A stretch of 31,197 bases of DNA from Filifactor villosus (GCF_042652965.1 NZ_JBHSHL010000030.1:1-31197); one strand, 5' to 3'. Shown: positions 1 to 10,000, numbered from the stretch's first letter. Made by a program: numbers and translations. Notes: generated from the letters alone by a model not told the origin.

Positions 1-1
1 A

Positions 2-238
2 ACCTCCTCTGTTTTATACGAGTATCTCATATTTTTTACGTTTTGTAAAGTATTGCGTAGACACGCTCTAATTCCTGTTCGTTTAAGGTATAAGGACGGA
101 GGCAGTGTTCGATACAGAGCAGGATTGTACGATGTTACGAGATATCATCAACTGGATTTAACATCCGAAACGGGATATCTTGACGGATGGAAGGTCAAAA
201 TCTTGGGCATCACCGTCTTTAACAATTTCGACCGATAA
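2..238 (+). CDS. Possible 3' end of a truncated hypothetical gene
   Basis: The frame is open from the first bases of the window to a TAA at 236-238, so this may be the C-terminal part of a gene that starts upstream. The only internal start candidate is a TTG at 53, without a convincing ribosome binding site. The tail (GYLDGWKVKILGITVFNNFDR region) reads like ordinary protein, and a strong intrinsic terminator lies 50 bp downstream, which supports a real transcript ending here. No family is recognised. It could also be a chance frame; the terminator may belong to a gene in another frame. Confidence 0.35.
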   Translation, partial: TSSVLYEYLIFFTFCKVLRRHALIPVRLRYKDGGSVRYRAGLYDVTRYHQLDLTSETGYLDGWKVKILGITVFNNFDR

Positions 239-289
239 CTCTGCGTTTATCACAGAAGGAAATGCCCGATAGAAACAGCGATACATCAA

Positions 290-340
290 GGGGAAGACTT
301 ACAGAATAAACCCATCTTGTTCTGCAAGTCTTCCCCTTTT
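290..340 (+). terminator. Strong intrinsic terminator
   Basis: GGGGAAGACTT (290-300) pairs with AAGTCTTCCCC (326-336), and CAGAA pairs with TTCTG inside, followed by TTTT. It ends the transcript that enters from the left edge. Confidence 0.85.
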
Positions 341-406
341 GTATCTGTCCCGTTTCCGCAAGATAGCTGTCAACCTATTGTTCATTTGATACTACTATTC
401 TTTTGA

Positions 407-689
407 TACTAAAACCCAATTAAAATGTCAGGTGTATGGGATGTATGGAGATAAATAAGAATTTGTAGTAAATGAAAGTGAAAATGGAACTAATACTACG
501 TTTTTGGAACCGAAAACCAAGTCGTGAAACATATAAATCAGAACTCGCTAACGCTCAAACAGCTGATTTATAACGACGTTTCACTCATTTGGATCGGTTC
601 GAAAAAACTTCGTAAATCGTTCTTCATTTTTCACTTTCATACCCAAGTTGCTCATACAGATAACTAGGCAATTTAAACAGGTAATAGTA
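407..689. mobile_element. Family B MITE-like element, inserted into a family A repeat
   Basis: The left end begins TACTAAAACCC and the right end is GGTAATAGTA (reverse complement TACTATTACC). Inside, 473-645 is a long imperfect palindrome: GAAAGTGAAAA and GTGAAAC on the left arm recur reverse-complemented on the right arm, and ATAAATCAG/CTGATTTAT closes a loop of about 20 nt. The element is flanked by TGA at 404-406 and TGA at 690-692. Removing the element plus one TGA restores the end of family A (CTTTTGAATAGT, as in the copy at 16630-16744). This is direct evidence of insertion with a 3-bp target duplication. No protein is encoded, so a transposase would have to act in trans. Confidence 0.75.
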
Positions 690-788
690 TGAATAGTCGA
701 TATAAACAATCTGTGGCCCACAGAAGACAACATAGTTTTTCGTCATCGAAAAATAGATATATCCACACTTCTATTGAAAAATAGTGTG
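683..788 (-). repeat. Family A dispersed repeat (interrupted copy)
   Basis: The body at 690-788 is nearly identical to the reverse complement of the copy at 16630-16744: only about three differences over some 83 bases, including the CTGTGGCCCACAG and CGTCATCG hairpin loops. The missing outer end of this copy lies at 389-406, on the other side of the family B insertion. Confidence 0.85.
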
Positions 789-882
789 AATTATGGACAT
801 CGCCGACTTGTACTCCGTAAGAGATAAGACGGACTTGCATGGCTCCAAAGTAAATACAACCTTCTATCGAAGAATAGTATCA
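789..882 (-). repeat. Degenerate family A copy in tandem
   Basis: This diverged family A copy directly abuts the previous one. It keeps the outer end (CTTCTATCGAAGAATAGTAT) and a TTATGGACATC inner end. Its edge supplies the stop codon (TGA, 880-882) of the minus-strand transporter gene. Confidence 0.6.
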
Positions 883-1803
883 ACCTTCTTTGCCTACCCT
901 GCTGTTTGACATATACACTCCTGCAACGATCAGGACTACCCCCGTCCATTGCAGGGCGGAGAACCTCTCTCCCAAGATGACTACCCCTCCTATGATCGAA
1001 ACCACCGTCGCCACACCTATAAACGAGGCGGTTCGATTCACACCGATATTTGCAATTGCGATATTCGAAAGGAAGAAGGCGATGATTGAACTGCCGAGTC
1101 CCTGATAGAGAACGGCGATAAGAAAACTTCTTTCTCTAAAGGGAAGGCTCACCAAAGAAAACAGCCTCCCTTCGAAGACGGCTTGTGCAACCGCGATTGT
1201 TGCAAATACGAGAGCACCTGCAAAAAGCATTACATAAGTGATCTCAAATCCCGTAAATTCTTCCGCCTTTTCGACAAACACACAGTAGAGGGCATAAGAG
1301 ATCACTCCTACACAGAGCATTGCATAACCGAAGGGCGAAAACGACGCCTCCAGCCCGACTGCAAAGACGGTAATCAACACCCCCGCTACGGTTACGCATA
1401 CCCCTATGATTTGATTTCTGTTCGGCCTTTTATGTAAGATCATCGAAGATGCAAAAAGCGAGGCGATCGGAATACAGGCCAGGAAGGCACCGCTTTCGGA
1501 AGCGGTGGTCCTGCTGATACCGACGGTTTCCCCCACAAAATAGATCACGGGGTCGAGTGTCGCAATAAGAAACAACAAGCCTATCTTTCTTCCCCTGAGC
1601 CCTACTTTAAACCTTCCGCATAAAACCGGAAGGTTCACTGCAAAAAACGCGATCACAAACCTCCAGCTCAAAAGAGCGAGCGGCGTTGCCACATCGGTGG
1701 CCTGTTTGGTAAAGATATAGCTCAAACCGAAGATGATCTCACATCCCAAGGCGGCAGATACCCCTATCCACATACCTTTATTTTTCCTTTTCTCCCCTTC
1801 CAT
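880..1803 (-). CDS. EamA/DMT-family membrane transporter
   Basis: This is an integral membrane protein of about 307 residues with ten hydrophobic segments arranged as two EamA halves, the usual drug/metabolite transporter length. Family features are the N-terminal helix with FGLSYIFTKQA and SWRFVIAFFAVN, and the C-terminal half with ASFIGVATVVSIIGGVVILGE. The substrate cannot be read from the sequence. The ATG at 1801-1803 is preferred because GGAGGAAG lies seven bases upstream; an in-frame ATG ten codons earlier overlaps that site. The gene is apparently monocistronic, and its stop codon lies at the edge of a family A repeat, suggesting insertion very close to the 3' end. Confidence 0.9.
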   Translation of the reverse strand: MEGEKRKNKGMWIGVSAALGCEIIFGLSYIFTKQATDVATPLALLSWRFVIAFFAVNLPVLCGRFKVGLRGRKIGLLFLIATLDPVIYFVGETVGISRTTASESGAFLACIPIASLFASSMILHKRPNRNQIIGVCVTVAGVLITVFAVGLEASFSPFGYAMLCVGVISYALYCVFVEKAEEFTGFEITYVMLFAGALVFATIAVAQAVFEGRLFSLVSLPFRERSFLIAVLYQGLGSSIIAFFLSNIAIANIGVNRTASFIGVATVVSIIGGVVILGERFSALQWTGVVLIVAGVYMSNSRVGKEG

Positions 1804-2083
1804 CCGACTTCCTCCTTCCATGCTTCTTTTCAAGCAATATGCTCCGGTTCTATAATCCGATAGAAATCTTACCCTATGGTTTTTGAACTGTACAAATTCG
1901 TTTCATCCCCTACCATATACAACTTTCCGATATCAAGAATGAACAATTACATAATACTGTTCTCTACTTCAAGTATCAGACAAAACATAGATTGTTCCAA
2001 AAAAGTTTAAGTGATGATAGAGTTCAAACTTCGATTTTGCACATTGACATTCATATAAATTTCGACTATGCCAGGAACTCTTT
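1804..2083. other. Intergenic stretch, no gene seen
   Basis: This AT-rich spacer lies between the transporter start and a family A repeat. The stretch at about 1955-2035 (ATACTGTTCTCTACTTCAAG at its start) may be a badly decayed repeat copy. Nothing else is supportable. Confidence 0.4.
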
Positions 2084-2199
2084 TATACTATTTTTCAATA
2101 GAAGTATGGTTATATTTGTTTTGCAAGCAACGAAAATTCGTTTTCTCTTCTATGGAGACAAATCGTTGATATCCATCATTTAAAGTAATAATAGCATTA
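2084..2199 (+). repeat. Family A dispersed repeat
   Basis: Full-length copy, TATACTATTTTTCAATAGAAG to TAATAATAGCATT. The internal hairpin here is ACGAA-AA-TTCGT, a different sequence from the CGAAAAA hairpin of other copies. Translated by chance it gives an open frame of about 32 codons. Confidence 0.85.
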
Positions 2200-2242
2200 A
2201 ATCGTGACAAAGAATCTTCATAAATTTAACTATATCCATACG

Positions 2243-3064
2243 CTATACTTCGATCCATTCATCGAGCTCAACCGCCTCAATAATAGGAAGGGCTCTAAGT
2301 ACCGCTTCATCCGGTGGAGTCTTATGCCTGACATCGTCTTCAAACCCCAAATCTCCCACGACATGAGAAGGATTATCCCTCTCCCTCACGAGGCAGGTTG
2401 CAATCCCGATTCCTTCCGGGAGAAAAATATTGTCGTAGTCCACATAGTAAGCACTGTCATCAAAGACCGTCGGACGGGTAAAATCGAAGATAAGGGGAAT
2501 TCCTCCTATAAAAACGGACTCCTTCGTATAAGGCAGAATTTCTTGCATCGTTTTATAAAGAGAGGTCTTTGCACCTTCTCTTCCTCGTCTTCTTCCCAAT
2601 TCCCGAACCTCTCTTGGAGATTCGTTTATATAGTATCGATTTCCCTCTTTCGTAATCTGATAGCAACGAAACTTCATGTATCGTCCATAACCCCTACAAC
2701 TCAAAATCTCGGTTTTTTTGTCAACTACAAGTTCTTTTCCATGAAAGCACAAGAGGACTTTCTCTCCTCGGAACTCTGCCCTTCCACGCTCCTCCATAAT
2801 CCATGTCCTTATCCTTAAGGCCAGCAAGGTCGAAAAGGGCATCCACAAAAGGATCGGAACGATGGAAACAGCCAAGGTAAGTTGAGGTTTGTCTCTCCAA
2901 AAAAGAGGGAGTTCCCTCATAGGGACTGTTTGGAAACCTCTCTGTAAGCCGAATTTTTCAAGCACGAGAAACCAACCGAAGCCGAGCATCCAGAAACATC
3001 CTATAAAAATCATTCGAATGACCGGATTTCCCTTCCTGCTATAACGAAAGTCTATGGTCTTCAT
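2243..3064 (-). CDS. Hypothetical two-helix membrane protein with cytoplasmic domain
   Basis: 273 residues. Two hydrophobic segments (about residues 18-36 and 62-85) are followed by a soluble domain of some 180 residues. The start of that domain, with alternating short strands, could be a PH-like fold (weak inference). No named family is recognised. The start at 3062-3064 is chosen because AAAGGAG lies six bases upstream. The frame continues open to 3220, but those extra 52 codons are a translated family A repeat and are unlikely to be coding. The gene lies downstream of the LemA/DUF2207 pair on the same strand, separated by the repeat. Confidence 0.7.
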   Translation of the reverse strand: MKTIDFRYSRKGNPVIRMIFIGCFWMLGFGWFLVLEKFGLQRGFQTVPMRELPLFWRDKPQLTLAVSIVPILLWMPFSTLLALRIRTWIMEERGRAEFRGEKVLLCFHGKELVVDKKTEILSCRGYGRYMKFRCYQITKEGNRYYINESPREVRELGRRRGREGAKTSLYKTMQEILPYTKESVFIGGIPLIFDFTRPTVFDDSAYYVDYDNIFLPEGIGIATCLVRERDNPSHVVGDLGFEDDVRHKTPPDEAVLRALPIIEAVELDEWIEV

Positions 3065-3104
3065 CTTCTTCTCCTTTCCGTAACGAAGCACGGTCCTCCT
3101 TCTC

Positions 3105-3219
3105 ATACTATTCTTCCTTTGAATAATGGATATCAACGATTTGCACTCCATAGAAGAGAACACGAATTTTCGTGGTTGCAAAACAAATATAACCATACTT
3201 CTATCGAAGAACAGTATCA
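3105..3219 (-). repeat. Family A dispersed repeat
   Basis: Full-length inverted copy with ATACTATTCTTCC at one end and GAAGAACAGTATC at the other. It sits 41 bp upstream of the start codon at 3064, so it forms part of that gene's 5' region. Confidence 0.85.
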
Positions 3220-3317
3220 AGTATCACTTGACAAAGAGGACCGTGTATCAAGAATTAGAATTTCAAGTTTTTCTAAGAGCTCGTCCCCTGTTTACGCTGC
3301 AATGTATTCTCTCAAAC

Positions 3318-5003
3318 TCAGCGAATACCTCCGCCCGAACCTCCGCCAAAGGAGCCTCCGCCCCCGCCGGAGCTTGAGAACCCTCCTCCTCCCGAACTTC
3401 CGGAGTAAGAGGTTACCGCACTTTGAGAAAACGCATATGCCGTCAGTATCGTATTGTTTCTATAGACGGTTTCCTGTTCATATTGCGGGTACAGTTTTGC
3501 AAACTCTTTGCTCACTCTATCCGTAATACCCAGTGCTCCCGCCCAGATCATAAGATCATCCCAGAGTTTTACATTGACGGCCTCCCTCTCGTTCAAAAGA
3601 GAGAAATCATAGAGGTAGTTGTAGAAGCGGTACAGGTTTTGTTTCAAGTCCTTTCCTTCCTGTGTCAAAGTATCCGAGACATAAGGAAGAAACAGGAAGG
3701 TTCCTTCCTTTCGATCGATCAAACCTCGGGAGATTAGGATCTGTGTAGAATCTTCAACGGCATCCTTTCTCCACTGCAAAAACTCACTCTTGTTCTTTCC
3801 TGCCCATCTCGAGAACTCTCCTTTTTCAAGGATGCTGTTGCCTCCTGCGGCTTCCATCACGAAACTCCACAGCCTTGCTTCCGTCCTCGACATTTCCGCA
3901 GAAGATGTTTCCTTGCCTTTAACAATAGCAAGAGCGGTCTGCTCCCTCTTAAAGATAAGCCCGACCTCTTCCTTGATCGGTTCCAGCCTGTTGTCCCTGA
4001 TCCACTTCAGAAAGAAGGCGGTAATCCAGTCCGTTTCGTTACAACCGATCAAAGAAAGCAGTTTGATCAGATCATCGAACTCTTCTTCCGTGTGCAAAGT
4101 TCTGTAATACTCTCCCTTGAGCTTTCGTGCACCGTTTTTTCTTCTGCCTTTGTTGCTCTTGATCGCATAGACAATGATCCCTGCTATAAATAGAGGAATG
4201 CTGAAGACGATGAAGCCAACCACCGCTTCCAAAATCGAAAACCCCTTCTCTACTCCGCCGGAATTTCCGTCTTCATACGAACTTCCTTTCTTGGCCATAG
4301 CTTCGACCTCGCCCAAAGTCTTGTCCCAAAGAAGGCTCGCCTCAAAGGGTTGATCTAAGAACTGAGCCAAAACAACGGTGTAGTTGCTTGACGAAAAGCC
4401 TCCGTTGTTCTCGGCTACGATCCGACCGTCGACAAATTCAATCCTGCCCTCGTAACCGAAGGCCCAGATCTTGGTTTGATCCGCAGTTATAGGTACACCG
4501 TCCGCCCTTACAATCGTTACTTTCATCGCTTGAGGAGGCGGCTCAATCCCGTCATTGACAAACTTCCAATACAAGGCCTGTCCATCCTTGAGCTGCCTTA
4601 CCATATCGGTGACCCGATAGGTCGTAACATATTCATGCCTTCCATAATCTCCTATTCCCCAGCAAAGTTCCACGCCCTCGCTCTGTTGTACGATCCCGTA
4701 CCTATGCTTTTTTTCCTCTCGGGAAAGATTGCTGTTCCAACTTCCCGCATTTTCAAAGACCTTGCCGTTCTCCGATACGGAAAACTTCTCAATCCGTGAG
4801 CCACCCAAGTTCGCTATGGGGATATAGATTTCGGTCCCCTCATCAATGTCCATCACCCTTGTCTCCTGAATATCCGCAGAGCCGTCTCGGTTGAGAATAA
4901 CGTGGATGTCCAAACTCTCCAAGGACGAAGCGGCATACACCCCTCCGGTCAGATTACAAAAGAGCAAAAGAACAAGTAGGGTCAAACGTTTCAGTTGTTT
5001 CAT
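3318..5003 (-). CDS. DUF2207 family membrane protein
   Basis: 561 residues. A signal peptide (MKQLKRLTLLVLLLFC... to about residue 25) leads an extracellular beta-rich DUF2207 domain of about 230 residues. One membrane helix follows near 268-290, then a cytoplasmic region, and finally a Gly/Ser-rich tail with repeated GGGG blocks, all typical of the family. The ATG at 5001-5003 has GGAGGAAG five bases upstream and begins the signal peptide, which decides against the frame's earlier TTG at 5042. It lies 29 bp downstream of LemA, and the pair LemA plus DUF2207 is a common operon. The function is not established; an envelope-associated role is inferred. Confidence 0.9.
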   Translation of the reverse strand: MKQLKRLTLLVLLLFCNLTGGVYAASSLESLDIHVILNRDGSADIQETRVMDIDEGTEIYIPIANLGGSRIEKFSVSENGKVFENAGSWNSNLSREEKKHRYGIVQQSEGVELCWGIGDYGRHEYVTTYRVTDMVRQLKDGQALYWKFVNDGIEPPPQAMKVTIVRADGVPITADQTKIWAFGYEGRIEFVDGRIVAENNGGFSSSNYTVVLAQFLDQPFEASLLWDKTLGEVEAMAKKGSSYEDGNSGGVEKGFSILEAVVGFIVFSIPLFIAGIIVYAIKSNKGRRKNGARKLKGEYYRTLHTEEEFDDLIKLLSLIGCNETDWITAFFLKWIRDNRLEPIKEEVGLIFKREQTALAIVKGKETSSAEMSRTEARLWSFVMEAAGGNSILEKGEFSRWAGKNKSEFLQWRKDAVEDSTQILISRGLIDRKEGTFLFLPYVSDTLTQEGKDLKQNLYRFYNYLYDFSLLNEREAVNVKLWDDLMIWAGALGITDRVSKEFAKLYPQYEQETVYRNNTILTAYAFSQSAVTSYSGSSGGGGFSSSGGGGGSFGGGSGGGIR

Positions 5004-5032
5004 ATCTTCCTCCGTCACACCGTCTAAAAGTT

Positions 5033-5575
5033 CTAGTCCCAAGAAGGCATATCTTTCTTGGACTCAGTATTCTCAAAGTAATCCTTCTCCTTAAACGAAA
5101 AGAGAGAAGCTACAATTGAAGAAGGAAATACCATGATTGCAGAATTGAATTTGGTTACGATGTCATTGTATATCATCCTGGATTGTCGAACGTTGTTCTC
5201 ATACTTGTCGATCGATTCCATAGCCGTCTGATAGACATTGCTCGCCTTCAGGTCGGGATAGGCTTCCACGACGACGTTGATCTTGTTCATCAGATCCTGA
5301 AACTTGCTCATATCGCTCTCGATATCCTGAACGCTCGAGTTCTTGCTGATACCCGAACGCATCTTTGTCAAGTCTTCCAAGACCTGTGCCTCGTGAGCGG
5401 AGTACTTCTTGGTCGCTTGAATTAGAGAAGAAATTGCATCCCAGCGAGATTCAATCTGAGCTGCGATCTGCCCCACCGCATTTTTTACTCTTTCTCTCAG
5501 GACGACGAGCCTATTGTAAGTCGCTATGACCCAAATCCCTATTACCACAAGAATTACAATCGGTATCCACCACAT
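5033..5575 (-). CDS. lemA: LemA family protein
   Basis: 180 residues. An N-terminal membrane anchor (residues 2-20) is followed at once by the LemA signature TYNRLVVLRERVKNA, then long amphipathic helices, the AYPDLKAS motif and a C-terminal FN...FP segment. Length and motif order match the family, which has a helical coiled domain anchored in the membrane. GGAG stands seven bases before the ATG. It is first in an operon with the DUF2207 gene. The right-hand neighbour is the end of an inverted-repeat element only 33 bp upstream of the start, so transcription probably begins within or at the edge of that element. Confidence 0.93.
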   Translation of the reverse strand: MWWIPIVILVVIGIWVIATYNRLVVLRERVKNAVGQIAAQIESRWDAISSLIQATKKYSAHEAQVLEDLTKMRSGISKNSSVQDIESDMSKFQDLMNKINVVVEAYPDLKASNVYQTAMESIDKYENNVRQSRMIYNDIVTKFNSAIMVFPSSIVASLFSFKEKDYFENTESKKDMPSWD

Positions 5576-5608
5576 AGAAATCTCCTTCGCTAAACAAAAT
5601 TTTTATTG

Positions 5609-5974
5609 CACTATTGTCCGATTAAAATGTCCTATACAGAAAATAACGTAATCGTCCGACCTTCTTAAAAGAAGCACCGCACAAAGACAAGCTGCTTTTT
5701 CCATTATGTTGCAAGGTACAGAACCTCCGTGAAGGGAACACATTCAAACACATATTTATCGAAAAGGGCGATGTAATGCTGTTCTTTGTCTGAAATATCG
5801 CACATACCGAATATATCCTTGCCGAAGAATAATTCACAAGATGATATACTTCAAAACACTGCATCCGTCCATCTTAAACGACTCATAGCATCAAGTCGCT
5901 TTTTTCAAATGAATGTGTGCCTTAAGCTTGAGGAAAAACCCTTTCCGCTATGACAATTTAAATCGGTAATAGTA
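5609..5974. repeat. Family B inverted-repeat element (second copy, diverged interior)
   Basis: CACTATTGTCCGATTAAAA at 5609 and, inverted, TACTATTACCGATTTAAA ending at 5974 match over about 27 bp with a few mismatches. These are the same ends as the element at 407-689. The interior differs and includes a CACCGCACAAAGACA segment shared with family C. No target duplication is visible. The surrounding 5576-6256 contains no credible gene; a lone family B end (ATCCGATTAAAATGCCA) lies at 6099-6115. Confidence 0.55.
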
Positions 5975-6256
5975 GTCTCCCCGCGGATAATCTCATCCGT
6001 CCCTTCAAATTATACCATTATTGTCAAATCTAAATTCATTTTCTAAAAAAATACCGGTGTTTTTTTACAAAGCAAACAAAACCTCTGCTTGTACCGTCAT
6101 CCGATTAAAATGCCACGTTTGATCAAAAAGAGGATAACATCTGCTTGAACTCTTCTTGGCAAATACGCGCTATGACATGAACATTCAAAGGGATCATCGC
6201 AGCAAAACAAAGGTTTTGTCTATAATACCCGGTCCTCTTCCGATGTTTCAATACTT

Positions 6257-7072
6257 TTAATAGCCCAGCACCCTCATAATGATCCATGCGATCGATGTCA
6301 GAAAGAGCCATACCAAAAGATAGGTCGGGATCTCTATGGAATAGTCCACATCTCCCGCAGCATATACACCCTCCACCGTTTCAAACTCGCTCGGACTCAA
6401 GATGCTTACACCCTCCGAAACAACCTCTCCGTCTTGGACCTCAAGTTTCAGTACCCCTTCCAAGCCGGAGTAAATCCCTTTTACCTGAAAACCGCTATAG
6501 AACTTCTGCTCGGGGTGTTCTCCCCTCACAGGCACCAAGACCTTGAGTTTGGGATCAAATTGAAAAGATCCTTCCATTACGGTATGTTTTTCCATAGCGA
6601 CATTATGAAACAGGTTTTTACTGCCCTTCACATCTACTTCAACACCCAGAATCTCCAGAGTATCGGCCTGAAGTTTGACCTCATCCTTTGAGAAGTAGTT
6701 GTGTCTTAGGAGCATGCTTTCTTCATACATATCCTTGATGTACTCATACTCTCCCCGTGAGACCTGCAGCCACAAAAAATCTCCTTCAAGAAAAGGTTCC
6801 TGACCTTTCAAACGGTCACTCTTCTTCGTTGAAATTATCTTGTTGTTGATCGTGACATCTTCGACAGGCACCCTGCCCTCAATCTTGCCCCTCACATAGA
6901 TAAAACCGTCGTGTTCAAGTGCATCCAAAAACTCCTCCCGTGTTTCGACCACCCTTCCTCCGGAAAGGTTACCCGCCTCCTTCCGATATCCGTTCATCTT
7001 CACAACAAAGAGTATCAGGACGGCGATAAAGAGCACTCCCGCCACAATCCCTCGTTTTTTCCAATCTCTCAT
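6257..7072 (-). CDS. Hypothetical protein with terminal membrane helices
   Basis: 271 residues: a helix at about 9-25, a soluble domain of about 215 residues rich in beta-type sequence, and a second helix near 248-266 followed by the C-terminus. The topology resembles proteins with a large extracytoplasmic domain between two anchors. A GIDE/TMEM43-like relation was considered but cannot be supported from reading alone. The ribosome binding site (AAAGGAG) begins two bases after the TAG of the 1421-residue activase upstream, so the two genes are almost certainly co-transcribed (17-bp gap). Function unknown. Confidence 0.75.
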   Translation of the reverse strand: MRDWKKRGIVAGVLFIAVLILFVVKMNGYRKEAGNLSGGRVVETREEFLDALEHDGFIYVRGKIEGRVPVEDVTINNKIISTKKSDRLKGQEPFLEGDFLWLQVSRGEYEYIKDMYEESMLLRHNYFSKDEVKLQADTLEILGVEVDVKGSKNLFHNVAMEKHTVMEGSFQFDPKLKVLVPVRGEHPEQKFYSGFQVKGIYSGLEGVLKLEVQDGEVVSEGVSILSPSEFETVEGVYAAGDVDYSIEIPTYLLVWLFLTSIAWIIMRVLGY

Positions 7073-7089
7073 AATATTGTCTCCTTTGT

Positions 7090-10000
7090 CTACACCGGTT
7101 CCTTACCCGCCTCATAGGGCTTTCCAAGCTCAAGCAAGGCCTTCTTTGCATTGGTGAGCATCAACTTGATGCGGTTTACCTGATTTACTTCACTGGCTCC
7201 GGGATCATAGTCGATTGCTACAATATTCGCCTTGGGATAGAGGCTTTTGATCTTCTTGATCGCTCCCCTTCCGGTAATATGGTTGGGCAGACAGGCAAAC
7301 GGCTGAACGCAGACAATGTTGTTGACACCGTTTCGAATCAGTTCGATCATTTCCGCCGTGAGCAACCACCCCTCTCCCGCCTGATTTCCCCGAGAGACGA
7401 CATCGTCGGAGATCAACGCCATCTCTCGGATGGATTCGGGAGGCACAAAACGCTTACTCTCTCTCAAAGCCTTTCGAACAGGATTGCGGTAGGCCTCGAT
7501 GATCTTGATCGCCATGGTCGCATTAAACTTGGTCGTTCCGCTCATTCCAAGGTTCGTGTGCTTAAAGTCCTGATTGTAGAGACTGTATAGGAAAAAGTTG
7601 ATAAGCTCGGGCATAATTACCTGCGCCCCTTCCTTCTCGATTTCGTTGACCAAGTCGTTGTTTGCAGTCGGATGGAATTTGACAAGGATCTCTCCCACGA
7701 TTCCTACCTTCGGAATCTCCTTTTTCACGAGAGCCAAATTGTCGAAATCGCGAACAATTCCGTCTACATTCTTCTTAAATTCTAAGAGATTCCCACTTCT
7801 CACATTCTTTTTGCAACGGATGAGCCACCACTCATACAAACGGTTTGCCGAGCCTTCGATCTTCTCATAAGGACGAACCTGATACAGCACCTTCATAAAG
7901 AGATCTCCATAAATCATGCCGATGACAATTTTGTTGAGTGTTTTCAAAGTCAGTTTGAATCCGGGATTTTCTTCGATTCCGCTCGCACTGAGGGAGATGA
8001 CCGGAACCTGCTCCATTCCCGAGTCTTTGAGTGCTTTTCGAATAAAAGCGATGTAGTTGGTCGCCCGGCAAGCTCCTCCCGTCTGACTGATGATGAGGGA
8101 GGTATTATCCAAGTCATATTTTCCGCTTTTGAGTGCCGCCATCATCTGACCTATTACGATAATGCTGGGGAAGCAGGCATCATTGTTGACGTACTTCAGC
8201 CCCTCATCGACCGCCGCCTTATCGACGGAGGGCAGGACTTCAATTCGATAACCGTCTTCAAGTAGGGCATCTTCCATAAATTGGAAGTGGATCGGAGACA
8301 TTTGAGGGCAAAGGATGGTATGCGTCTTCTTCATCTCCTTGGTAAATACCTTCTTCAAAGATGTCTTCTTCTCTTGCTCCACCCTTCTCGTTTGAAGCCC
8401 TCTCTCTTCTATGCTTGCTTTGAGAGAGCGGATACGAATTCTGACCGCACCGAGGTTAGAGCCTTCATCTATCTTGATAAGGGTATAGAGTTTCTGTTTC
8501 TTCTCAAGGATCTCCGATACCTGATCCGTCGTTACCGCGTCGAGACCGCAGCCGAAGGATGTGATCTGGATCAACTCAAGATTGTCCTGAGAAGCAACGA
8601 AGGATGCCGCACGATACAGTCTGGAGTGATAGGTCCACTGGTCCACAACCCTCAGAGGTTCTTCCAGTACCCCGAGGTGAGCCACACTGTCCTCAGTGAG
8701 TACGGCAAAGCCCTCCTGAGTAATCACGCTGACCATACCGTGGTTAATCTCCGGATCGATGTGATAGGGTCTTCCGCAGAGAACGATCCCTTTCTTGCCT
8801 TCTCTCTTGAGTTGTTCTACGGTCTCTTCTCCCTTTCTTCGGATGTCATTTTTGAACCGGTACAACTCTAAGATCCCCTTATCCACAGCTTCTCTGATCT
8901 GCTTTCGCGTTAGATCCGTAAAATTCAGTACGCTTACCAGAGCATCTTCTATACTCTTCTTGCTGTTGAGATTGATAAAGGGGTTGGCATAGCGAATCTT
9001 TGCCACCTCTTCCATATTATTCCTGATAACCTCGGGATAGGAGTTGACAACAGGGCAATTATAGTGATTTCCTATGACATGAAACTCCTTGAGCTCGTAG
9101 TTGACTGACGGATAGAAGATGAAGGAAATTCCTCTTTCGATCAGCTGTTTGATATGCCCGTGGACGATCTTGGCGGGATAGCAGGCAGCCTCGGAGGGAA
9201 TACTCTCCAAACCCTTGTTGAAGATGTCCTTATTTGATTTTGCCGATAATACCACTCGAAATCCCAAGTTTGTGAAGACCGTATGCCATAACGGGTAGTT
9301 CTCATAGAGGTTCAGTACACGAGGCATTCCGACTTCTCCGTATTTCGCCTCTTCTTCGGAGAGACTCTTATAGGCAAAGACCCTTTTGTATTTGTAATCG
9401 AAGAGGTCTATTCTCTCTTCTTTGACTTGTTGAATTCCAGCTCCCCTCTCACAGCGGTTACCCGAGACAAACCTTCTTTCATCTCCGAAACTCGTGACCG
9501 TGAGCAGACAGTTGTTCGCACACAGACCGCAATGGCGGAAGGTCTTATCCTGCCTCAAGACCCCGAGTTTTTCCTTAGGAAGCAGACTTGTCTTATCGCC
9601 CTTTCGGTAACGTTCCTTCGCAATCAAAGCGGCACCGAACGCTCCCATGATGCCCGCAATATCCGGTCGGATCACATCCAGCCCCGTCTCCATCTCAAAG
9701 GCACGAAGCACCGCTTCGTTGTAGAAGGTTCCTCCCTGTGCGACTACACGTTTTCCCAAACTCTCCGGATTTCGCAACTTAATTACCTTGTAAAGAGCAT
9801 TTTTGATCACACTGTAAGAAAGCCCTGCCGAAATATCTCCCAGAGCGGCGCCTTCTTTCTGCGACTGTTTTACCTTGGAATTCATAAACACCGTACAACG
9901 GCTGCCGAGGTCGATCGGTTTGCCCGAGAGCAGAGCCTCCTTGGCAAATTCCTTGACCGGCATCTTGAGGGAATGTGCAAAACTCTCGATAAAACTCCCA

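Noticed and set aside
2243..3220. Extended start at 3220 for the two-helix membrane protein
   Set aside because: The extra 52 codons come mostly from a family A repeat, and a good ribosome binding site precedes the ATG at 3064.
5622..5864. Minus-strand frame of 80 codons
   Set aside because: Lies wholly inside an inverted-repeat element, with no ribosome binding site.
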